64,000 bases of DNA from an uncultured Cryomorphaceae bacterium (GTDB taxonomy: Bacteria; Bacteroidota; Bacteroidia; Flavobacteriales; Schleiferiaceae). The position numbers and the translations under genes are program-made. This document shows positions 1-8,100 of the stretch, one piece after another. Location of the stretch: positions 884,068-948,067 of the forward strand of contig CAKZJV010000007.1 in NCBI GenBank assembly GCA_937120475.1, written 5' to 3'. The notes under the pieces were generated by a model, which saw only the letters and a program-made list of their open reading frames with translations, was not told where the DNA came from and did no database searches. Numbering within the stretch: the first letter of the stretch is position 1; each line of letters starts with the position of its first letter.

Positions 1-257
1 AGCTGGGTGGTAGCGAAAAGGTGAATGGCAAAACCATTCAATACGTTATCCTGAAGCCCAACGCTTCAGAAGAAGTAGATAAGATTATGGTGGGTGTGGA
101 AAAAGATACCGATCACATCTACTCCCTTAAACAATGGGGAACCAACGGTACCATTACCACCTTCCAGGTAACTTCATTTGAACCCAATAAAAAGCTTCAA
201 CCCGCTTATTTTGCTTTTAACCGTAAGAATTATGAAGGCTATTACATTGCCGAGTAG
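1..257 (+). CDS. lolA: LolA-like outer membrane lipoprotein carrier protein (3' part)
   Basis: Only the C-terminal 85 or so residues are in the window; the reading frame is open to the left edge. A GTG at 21 is not a real start because the frame continues upstream (LGGSEK precedes it). The visible part has the alternating beta-strand pattern of a periplasmic lipoprotein carrier: a strand ending in YVILKP, then DKIMVGVEKDT, then a strand pair with YSLKQWGTNGT and TTFQVTSFEPN, and a closing AYFAFN. LolA carries lipoproteins from the LolCDE complex across the periplasm. The stop is followed 6 nt later by an LptF/LptG permease gene, so the two are co-transcribed. As I recall, LolA next to an Lpt permease is a common flavobacterial arrangement. 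Assignment rests on fold-like pattern and context, not on a catalytic motif. Confidence 0.7.
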   Translation, partial: LGGSEKVNGKTIQYVILKPNASEEVDKIMVGVEKDTDHIYSLKQWGTNGTITTFQVTSFEPNKKLQPAYFAFNRKNYEGYYIAE

Positions 258-263
258 CACAAC

Positions 264-1742
264 ATGAAAACCCTCGATCGCTTTGTATTAAAGTCGTTCA
301 CGCGGCCCTTCCTTACCACTTTTATTGTAATGGTACTCTTCCTGCTGATGCAGTTTGTATGGAAGTACATTGACGATTTGGTGGGCCGTGGCGTGGAATG
401 GTATTACATAGCCGAGTTATTGTTTTATACTTCCGCAACGGTAGTGCCCATGGCCCTGCCGTTGGCGGTACTCCTCTCCTCCATCATGACCTTCGGAACG
501 CTGGGTGAGCACAATGAAATGGCGGCCATGAAATCATCGGGCCTCTCACTGATACGGGTAATGCGTCCGCTCATTATTTTCATGTTGCTCGCTGCGGCCG
601 GTCAGTTCCTTTTTGCCAATTACGTTATACCGGTGGCCAACCTCAAAAGCCAAACCCTATTGCGGAATATCACCAACAAAAAACCGGCACTTAATATCCG
701 CCAGGGAGTATTTTATACCGGTATTGAAGGCTATTCCATCAAAATCGGTCAAAAAACCGGACCTGATAACAACCAGCTCAAAAACATTTTTATTTACGAC
801 CATACCAAAAAACAGGGTAATCTTAAGGTAATTGCTTCCGAAACCGGGGAAATGAAAGTTACCGATAATGAAATGTACCTCAACATCGATTTGGTAAACG
901 GTTATTCGTATGAGGATTTGCAGCCCGCTAAGCTCAAAGACCGGGATAATCATCCGTTTGTGAAGTCTTCTTTTGACCGTTCGGTTATTCGTTTTAACCT
1001 TTCCGATTTCCAGAGTGGCGACCTGAGAGCCGGTGCACGTAAGGATTACGACATGCTCAACGTTGTACAGATTGATGAGGCGGTGGATTCACTCAAAACT
1101 AATTTTGATGAACGAAGAGCTGAATTCCGGACCCAGATGTCGGACAAATACTCCTTTGAAACCCTGGTTCCTGAACGCAGGGATGAGGAAGATTCTACGG
1201 TGACCCCCACTTCAGCCCTAAAGGAGGATATCCTGGCCAACATTAAAACCACCGACCGCCAGAAGGTAGTGCAGAATGCCCTGCGTATTGCCCGCAGCAA
1301 CAAGGCCTATTATACCAATGCTGCAGCCGAATACCTGTGGCGCGACAAATTGATTGCCAGACACCTTTTGGAATGGCAAAAGAAATTTTCGGTTTCCTTT
1401 TCCTGCATTGTATTGTTTTTCATCGGTGCCCCGCTGGGTGCCATTATCCGTAAAGGCGGTATGGGTATGCCGGTGGTTATTTCGGTATTTATCTTTATTG
1501 TATATCACGTAACCAGTTATTCTTTTGAAAAACTCGGTCGTGAGCTGGTATGGAGTCCCTTCCGCGCTATGTGGACCGCTAACTTCATACTGTTCCCCAT
1601 CGGGGTTTGGCTTACCTATAAATCGGCTACCGACAGTGCTATTTTCAACATTGAAAACTACCTGAAACCTTTTCAAAAAATTTCAAGCATCTTTGCCGGG
1701 CGAAAGAAAAAGAGCCTTGAAGATTCTTCTGCTGAGCAATAA
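264..1742 (+). CDS. lptG: LptF/LptG family LPS export permease
   Basis: Inner membrane permease of the LptB2FG ABC exporter that extracts lipopolysaccharide from the inner membrane. The N-terminus (MKTLDRFVLKSFTRPFLTTF) is the typical amphipathic start of the YjgP/YjgQ family, followed by transmembrane segments at about residues 15-40, 60-85 and 105-120. A long periplasmic beta-rich domain runs from about 130 to 270, then a charged helical insert, and three more membrane segments lie between 375 and 460. At 492 residues it is longer than proteobacterial LptF/G (about 360) because of the periplasmic insert, which I believe is usual in Bacteroidota. The ATG follows the lolA stop by 6 nt. No second permease is adjacent; the same window encodes LptD at 54606-57323. 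Confidence 0.9.
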   Translation: MKTLDRFVLKSFTRPFLTTFIVMVLFLLMQFVWKYIDDLVGRGVEWYYIAELLFYTSATVVPMALPLAVLLSSIMTFGTLGEHNEMAAMKSSGLSLIRVMRPLIIFMLLAAAGQFLFANYVIPVANLKSQTLLRNITNKKPALNIRQGVFYTGIEGYSIKIGQKTGPDNNQLKNIFIYDHTKKQGNLKVIASETGEMKVTDNEMYLNIDLVNGYSYEDLQPAKLKDRDNHPFVKSSFDRSVIRFNLSDFQSGDLRAGARKDYDMLNVVQIDEAVDSLKTNFDERRAEFRTQMSDKYSFETLVPERRDEEDSTVTPTSALKEDILANIKTTDRQKVVQNALRIARSNKAYYTNAAAEYLWRDKLIARHLLEWQKKFSVSFSCIVLFFIGAPLGAIIRKGGMGMPVVISVFIFIVYHVTSYSFEKLGRELVWSPFRAMWTANFILFPIGVWLTYKSATDSAIFNIENYLKPFQKISSIFAGRKKKSLEDSSAEQ

Positions 1743-2910
1743 AGTTCCCTACCCTGCGCGCGATGGCAGCAGCATCGCTATCAAAATGATGATTGATGGT
1801 TTACTGGCCAATAATGCAGAGGTAAGTTTATTGTGTCTCAATACCTTAAAGCATTATAAAGAACCGCAGCACATAGCCGCTGAAAAGCCGGAAAGCCTTC
1901 GGTTAGAGGTAGTAAAAGCCAATACCAACATCCACCCGCTGGGGGCATTGTCCAACCTCGTTTCCGGGCAGCCTTACCACGTTTCCCGCTTTGCCGTACC
2001 TGCCTTCCGGCAAAAACTCATCGAAATGTTGCAGGAGCACCAATACGATGTAGTACAATTGGAAGGGCTTACCATGGGTGTTTACCTACCGGTAATACGA
2101 CAGTACTCAGGAGCCAAAGTCAGTCTAAGGGCCCACAACGTGGAATACCTCATCTGGGAGCGGCACCTGCAATCGTTACACGATTACTTCCGCAAACAAT
2201 ACCTGAAGATACAGGTAAACCGGCTCAAGAATTTTGAAAAAGAAGTGGTAAGTAATGTGGATCTCATGGTACCCATTACTCCCGTGGATGACGATCACTT
2301 CAGGTCCTTCCGATCTGATTATACAGGTACCGTAATCCCTTGCGGTATAAACCCGGATGAGCTTCACCCTGCATCCATCGAACCGGAATTCGACATTGTT
2401 TACCTCGCCAGTTTTGACTGGCCTCCCAATGTGCAGGGGCTGGAATGGTTCCTCAGCAGAGTATGGCCTTTGGTTTTGGAAAAATACCCCGATACTACCT
2501 TTGCCCTGGGTGGGCGACACCTTCCAAACTCTATCCTCAATATGAATATACCCGGTTTTAAAATAATTGGACCGGTGGCTTCCATGCCTGAATTTATTGC
2601 TAAGGGTAAAGTGGTAATTGTCCCTCTGTTGGCGGGAAGCGGAATGCGCATTAAAATTGTGGAAAATATGGCGATGGGAAAGGCTATGGTATCCACCACG
2701 GTTGGCGCAGAAGGTATTGAGCTGAAAGACGGAGAAAATATTCAGCTTGCCGATGAACCGCTTAAATTTGCGGAAGCGATCGGTAGCCTGCTGTCCGATC
2801 CGGACTTAAGGCATCGAATGGAAAAAGAAGCACGTGCCAACGCTGAAAGGCACTACAACACTTTTAAATTGGGTTCGGAACTTCTGGATTTTTATCGCGC
2901 TGCATTATGA
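1717..2910 (+). CDS. Glycosyltransferase family 4 (GT-B fold)
   Basis: A 398-residue sugar transferase probably acting on a cell-surface glycan. I place the start at TTG 1717, giving MKILLLSNKVPYPARDGSS, which is the classic N-terminal strand and glycine-rich turn of GT4 enzymes; an upstream TTG at 1693 would add eight charged residues. The C-terminal Rossmann domain carries GSGMRIKIVENMAMGKAMV (about residues 315-335), the donor-binding E-x7-E type region of the family, and a later VGAEGIELKDG. The acceptor domain has a RAHNVEYLIWER segment. The gene overlaps the 3' end of lptG by 26 nt and ends in an ATGA overlap with the next glycosyltransferase, so the group is translationally coupled. 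The substrate cannot be told from sequence. Confidence 0.87.
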   Translation: MKILLLSNKVPYPARDGSSIAIKMMIDGLLANNAEVSLLCLNTLKHYKEPQHIAAEKPESLRLEVVKANTNIHPLGALSNLVSGQPYHVSRFAVPAFRQKLIEMLQEHQYDVVQLEGLTMGVYLPVIRQYSGAKVSLRAHNVEYLIWERHLQSLHDYFRKQYLKIQVNRLKNFEKEVVSNVDLMVPITPVDDDHFRSFRSDYTGTVIPCGINPDELHPASIEPEFDIVYLASFDWPPNVQGLEWFLSRVWPLVLEKYPDTTFALGGRHLPNSILNMNIPGFKIIGPVASMPEFIAKGKVVIVPLLAGSGMRIKIVENMAMGKAMVSTTVGAEGIELKDGENIQLADEPLKFAEAIGSLLSDPDLRHRMEKEARANAERHYNTFKLGSELLDFYRAAL

Positions 2911-4085
2911 TACTCATCGCTAAAATCCTGTTTTTTGTTTCGCTTACGGGTATCATCCACACCTACGTGCTTTATCCTTTATTGATGATATTGTTACATC
3001 GGGTTAAGGGTTCGTCTGAAAAGCCAGGTATCACGCAGGAAAGTGACCTACCCTCGGTGGAAATCATTTTCGCGGCCTATAATGAGGAAGCAGTGATTGC
3101 CGAGAAAATTAAAAGCAGCTTTCTGTCCCACTATCCCGCCAACAAGATCAGTCTGCACCTGGGTTCAGACCGTAGTTCAGACGGTACAGACCGTATTGTA
3201 GCCGAGCTGCAGAACGACTATCCAAGCCTTAAAATCACCCGTTTTGAAGAGCGTACCGGTAAATCGGGTATCATCAATCAACTGGTAAAAAACTCCGAAG
3301 CCGATCTCCTCATTCTTACCGATGCCAACATTATTTTTGAGAAAGCCACCATCCCTACCTTAGTAGCGGGTTTGAACGACCCTAAAACCGGAGCGGTGGG
3401 AGGCTCTATTCAATATCGGGAGCTTTACGAGCGAGGTATCAGTAAACAGGAAAATACGTATTTACAGCTGGAGAACCGCCTTAAAGAGGCCGAGTCAGAC
3501 CTTTTGAAAAATGCAATGGGGCTGGAAGGTGGGTGCTACATTATCCGCAGGGAGCTCTTCCCGCAAATTCCTCCCCTGTTTTTTATGGAAGATTTTTTTG
3601 TGAGCCTGGCGGTGATGGAACAGGGTTATCAGGTACTTTTTGATCAAAATGCCCGCTGTTTTGAAGATGTAAGTACCGCCAGTACTGAAGAGTACAAACG
3701 TAAAACCCGTATTTCCATTGGTAACTTTCAAAACCTGGGGCGTTTTAAAAAACTCATCTGGACGCGTTTTTACCCGCTAGGTTTTGCCTTTGTTTCCCAC
3801 AAAGTGCTGCGCTGGTTCACACCGTTTTTCCTGGTTTTACTACTACTTTGCTCGGTTTTATTAAGCGCAGAGAGTCGTTTATTTTCATTATTTTCAGGAA
3901 TCTACTTTCTCTTTCTTTCCGCAGGACTTTTCGGTATCTTATTTTCGCAAAGTAAAAGTTTGTCCTGGCTTAAATACCCGGGGCACTTCATTCATATGAA
4001 CCTGGCTTTGTTACGCGGGTTTTTCATTTACATAAAAGGAGTTAAAAGCAATGTCTGGCAGCCTACCACCCGAAACCAAAATTAA
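2907..4085 (+). CDS. Membrane-bound glycosyltransferase family 2
   Basis: A processive-type GT2 enzyme of 392 residues. An N-terminal membrane anchor (about residues 3-27) is followed by the GT-A domain: the nucleotide-binding strand EIIFAAYNEE near 53, SDRSSDGTD near 88-96, the metal-binding LTDAN motif near 138, and an ED dyad in FFMEDFFVS near 230. Further C-terminal membrane segments (about 305-330 and 335-380) place it in the inner membrane. It shares an ATGA start/stop overlap with the GT4 gene before it and overlaps ribBA after it by 35 nt. With its neighbour it probably adds sugars to a surface polysaccharide or lipid-linked glycan; the exact sugar is unknown. Confidence 0.87.
   Translation: MILIAKILFFVSLTGIIHTYVLYPLLMILLHRVKGSSEKPGITQESDLPSVEIIFAAYNEEAVIAEKIKSSFLSHYPANKISLHLGSDRSSDGTDRIVAELQNDYPSLKITRFEERTGKSGIINQLVKNSEADLLILTDANIIFEKATIPTLVAGLNDPKTGAVGGSIQYRELYERGISKQENTYLQLENRLKEAESDLLKNAMGLEGGCYIIRRELFPQIPPLFFMEDFFVSLAVMEQGYQVLFDQNARCFEDVSTASTEEYKRKTRISIGNFQNLGRFKKLIWTRFYPLGFAFVSHKVLRWFTPFFLVLLLLCSVLLSAESRLFSLFSGIYFLFLSAGLFGILFSQSKSLSWLKYPGHFIHMNLALLRGFFIYIKGVKSNVWQPTTRNQN
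4035..4041 (+). promoter_or_regulatory. Shine-Dalgarno sequence of ribBA
   Basis: AAAGGAG lies 9 nt before the ATG at 4051, inside the 3' end of the upstream glycosyltransferase gene. Strong Shine-Dalgarno matches are rare in this window, so this one both fixes the ribBA start and suggests independent re-initiation inside the overlap. Confidence 0.6.
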
Positions 4086-5190
4086 GCTCAACACCATTGA
4101 AGAAGCGGTCGAAGATATCCGTAAGGGTAAGGTGGTGATTGTGGTGGACGATGAAGACCGTGAAAATGAAGGGGATTTTGTGGCCGCAGCACAAATGGTT
4201 ACTCCTGAAATGATCAATTTTATGACCAAGGAGGGCCGTGGTTTGATCTGCACCCCTTTGGTAGAGAGTCGTTGCAAGGAGCTGGACTTAAGCCCTATGG
4301 TTTCAAAAAATACGGACCCTAACAATACCCAGTTCACCATTTCAGTGGATCTGATCGGCCAGGGTGTAACCACCGGTATTTCGGCCAGCGATCGCGCCAA
4401 AACCGTGAAGGCTTTGGTGAACCCTGAAACCACCCCCGGTAACCTGGCCCGCCCCGGACATATTTTTCCATTGATCGCGAAACCCGGTGGGGTACTTCGC
4501 AGAACCGGGCATACCGAAGCCGCCATTGACCTGGCTCGCCTGGCGGGTTTGCAGCCGGCCGGGGTAATTGTGGAGATCATGAACGAAGATGGCTCCATGG
4601 CTCGCTTGCCACAACTGTACGATATTGCCCAAAAATTCGACCTCAAGCTAATTACCATTGAAGACCTGGTGGCTTACCGCATGAGCCAGGAGTCACTCAT
4701 CAGCAAGGAAGAGGAATTTGAACTGGAAACGGCCTACGGCACTTTTACACTCCGCGCTTATAAGCAGACTACCAACGGTCAAATACACATTGCTCTCACC
4801 ATGGGTAACTGGGATACGGAAGAGCCGGTTTTAGTACGTATGCATTCCATTGCCACCGCTCACGATATTTTTGCCATCCTCACTTCCGACACCAGCCACC
4901 AGTTGGGAAAGGCCCTGAAAAAGGTAAGTGAAGAAGGAAAAGGGGCTTTAGTGTATATGAACCAGGAAGGCTCGCCCAGCAGTCTTTTGGAAAGAATACG
5001 GGAATACAAAAACCAGGATGGGCCGGTGCGGAAAATATCTTTTGCCAAGGATAACCGCGATTTTGGGGTAGGTGCCCAAATACTGCACGACTTAGGCATC
5101 ACCAACATAAAGTTACTGACCAATAATCCTATAAAACGCGTTGGCATAACCGGTTACGGACTCACCATAGTGGAGAATGTGACGATGTAA
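4051..5190 (+). CDS. ribB: 3,4-dihydroxy-2-butanone-4-phosphate synthase fused to a degenerate GTP cyclohydrolase II domain
   Basis: Riboflavin synthesis, 379 residues. The N-terminal half (about 10-210) is a complete DHBP synthase, which makes the four-carbon unit from ribulose 5-phosphate: DDEDRENEGD at 33-42 and RRTGHTEA at 150-157 are intact. The C-terminal half (about 220-379) is homologous to GTP cyclohydrolase II, with LLTNNP-KRVG-GYGL preserved at 355-371. However, the zinc-binding C-x10-C-x-C signature is gone: the three positions read A268, S279 and T281 in the segment 262-285, and the RQEGRG loop reads NQEGSP at 304-309. It therefore should not have cyclohydrolase activity, and a separate ribA would be needed elsewhere. 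Start supported by a Shine-Dalgarno at 4035-4041. Its stop abuts the convergent tamB stop. Confidence 0.93.
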   Translation: MSGSLPPETKIKLNTIEEAVEDIRKGKVVIVVDDEDRENEGDFVAAAQMVTPEMINFMTKEGRGLICTPLVESRCKELDLSPMVSKNTDPNNTQFTISVDLIGQGVTTGISASDRAKTVKALVNPETTPGNLARPGHIFPLIAKPGGVLRRTGHTEAAIDLARLAGLQPAGVIVEIMNEDGSMARLPQLYDIAQKFDLKLITIEDLVAYRMSQESLISKEEEFELETAYGTFTLRAYKQTTNGQIHIALTMGNWDTEEPVLVRMHSIATAHDIFAILTSDTSHQLGKALKKVSEEGKGALVYMNQEGSPSSLLERIREYKNQDGPVRKISFAKDNRDFGVGAQILHDLGITNIKLLTNNPIKRVGITGYGLTIVENVTM

Positions 5191-8100
5191 TTATTGGGGG
5201 TCAGAGTTTTTTTTCTGCTCACTTTCCCCTTCGTTACCTTGTTCCGAATCTTTCGGCTTACTCTCCTTCAACTCCTGGATGTTTTCTTCATCCGGGCCTG
5301 GAACCTCTTCTTCCTTGGCCTGTTCCTCCTTACGGTCTTCTTGCTGGGTAGATTGAATCGGGTTAAAAACCTTGTAGAAGAACTCGCTCCAGTTATCGAA
5401 ATCCACGCGGTAAAATACACCCACTCCCTGTTGATAGTTTTGATCGGCAAATGAAAACTGGTCCTGTACAGCACGGTTAAAGGCCTTGGCTCTTAATCGC
5501 CCGTCTTCGGTAATATTATACTCGAGCTCAAATTCACCGGCAATTTGGTTTCTGTTTTCTCCGATGGGTACACCCACCACTCCGTTCACCGTAAAACGAT
5601 CGTTGAAAAAGCGTTTGGAAACACCCACTTCCACTTCCTCCTGGGAGTTTACATTCAGGTTATTGGGGTCATTGATATTAGCACCGTTCTGAAGGTTACC
5701 GGCACTTTGATAGTCCAGCGAAACATTGTAGTCACCGGTAAGTTGATTGATCCAACTACTGGCGCGGCTGGCCAAAAGTTTCAGGCCTTGTTCTCTTCCC
5801 GTGCTTCCTCCGGGGTCTGCCAATCCCTGATCGGGCGCAAAGCGGTTAAAGGCCAGTAGTGAAAAAACCTGCTGATTAATACGGGTATCATCCGAAAGGC
5901 GGTTGGACAATACAGTTTGTACGGTTGAGTTGGCGCGGGGGGCCTCTATATCGAAACCGATATCCGGGTCCATCAAATTACCTGACATGGTCATATCTAC
6001 ATTTACCAAAACGCGCCCTCCGTTGTAATCGGCTACCAATGGGCTTGGGTCGGCACGGGTACTGTACTCGGCCGTTATATTGACCAATGCATCCAGGGGG
6101 TCACCATTCCACGTAACCGTTCCTCCCCGCTGTACCCTGAAGTTACGTTTAAGGATATTTTCAAGGGCAAAAAGGAATTGTCCCTCGTAAACGGTATAGG
6201 TTCCGTACAACTCCAAATCCTGAAAGGGCTCTATTCTCAAACGTATATTGCCGTTACCGGTAGAGGTAAGCTTGGAACCGGCCTCCTGGTCAATAATGAT
6301 TTGCACACTGGCATTTCGATTTACCGATATGTTAAAATCGAGGGTTATACCTTTATTTATGCTGGGAGTATTCGCTTCTTCCTCTTTTAAACTATCCGGT
6401 TCATTAGGTTTGACGAACGTTACAAAGTTCGATTTACGTACTTCTTCGGCCACATCAAGGGGAATGTTAAAGCGGGTATCTCTTTCCGTTGAAACATCAG
6501 CCCGGATCACCACCTCATCGGCCGGGCCTTTTACCGTGATAACCCCGCTTACGAAGGCTTTACCGTAGTAGGCATTGTTGGAAGAGGCTTCGGTATTTAA
6601 AGCCAAAAGCTCCTTGGCATCAACCCTAAGGTCTAACATAAAGTCCCTGAAGTTTTTATGCCTCACCGTTCCACTTACTTTGCCCTCGGTACCATACTCA
6701 CTGTCGCGTAAAACCAGGTCGGGAAAAGAAATACGGTCGGGGAGAATTTTTACCTTGGGACTACCGGTAAGGTTATAATCGGTTTGTAAAAAGGAAACGG
6801 TGAAGGCTACTTTCGGTAAATCCAGTTCTCCCTCTACCTTTGGTGACCCGGTATTACCACTTACCTGGATTCCCCCGTTTACATAGCCGCGCAGGTTTTC
6901 CACCGTTCCGCTAAGCAGGGGGTTCAAAGCCGCCAGGCGGAACTGGTCGAAATCAATATCGAAATTGATGGAGCCCAGGGAGTCTGGCTGATAATAGCCT
7001 TTCATATCCAGGGTTTTAACTGCACCTAGTTGCAACTGGGCGGCCAGACTGATGGTATCATTCTTATACGTCCAGTCACTTTCCGCTTTAAGGTCACCCA
7101 GCAGCGTACTGTTCATTTCCAGACTATCAATGGTGAGTTTGGCCGCAAAACGGGGTTTACCGAGGACCTGTGAAACAATAACATCACCGTAGAGCTCACC
7201 GTTGAAACGTGCGGCCGGTGATCCCACAAAATAATTGACCAGATCCATACCGAAACCGCGCATGTTGAGCCTCAGGATCTCGTTGGGGTCATCGGAGATA
7301 TTACCGTTTACAAACAGTGAACGTTCGCCATTGGAAATGACCAGGTTTTCAATATACACCCCTCCTGAATCGAGGTAAATACGATTTTCATCCAGAATGT
7401 AAAAATCCTGGAAGCCAATATTAAAGCGGGATGAATCGATACCGAATTCAAAATTGGTACTGTCGTTTTGGAGAGCATAACCATCAATATCCGCACGACT
7501 ATCGATACTATCCCTTAAGATCCACCTCAGGTTAAAAAGGAGGGTATCGTGGTAGTAGAAATTAGCCAGCGTAAGAGAGTCTATTTGGAAACCACTGGCC
7601 AACTCTATCCCTGCGATGGTAAAGCCCAGTACCGATTCATCATCGGCCCCATTGTATTGAAGATCAATGGATGCCACCTGGTTTTTCTGGTATTCAAAAC
7701 CGGGAGATTTAAGGTCAATATCCAACTCATGGGTGCTGGAAATATATTTACCGTTAATGAGCGTGTTGGGCTCAATGTCCAGTTCAGGAATAAAAATTTC
7801 GGTAAGTATGCCGGTATTTTTTATGTGAATGGCAAACTGGAAATCATCTTCCGGAGCCTGGGGCAAGCCTTTGCCTGATTTTATAAACTTCCTCAGGTGG
7901 TAGGTAAACGCCTTGGAAATACCCGATAAGGTGTAATTTCCGGTCACCTCTGCATCCAATATATTGGATCGTATTTCCAGCGAGCGGTTGGAGTCCAAAC
8001 CATTGGATTTTACTTCTATATCTTCGAAAAAATAAAAGTTATCTGCGTTCTCGAAGGTGGTATTCACAATTTTGATTTCACCCTGCCAGCGGTCGTAATT

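Noticed and set aside
4011-4658. 215-codon open frame antisense to ribBA
   Set aside because: Serine- and arginine-rich composition is typical of a shadow frame; the sense strand encodes intact DHBP synthase motifs.
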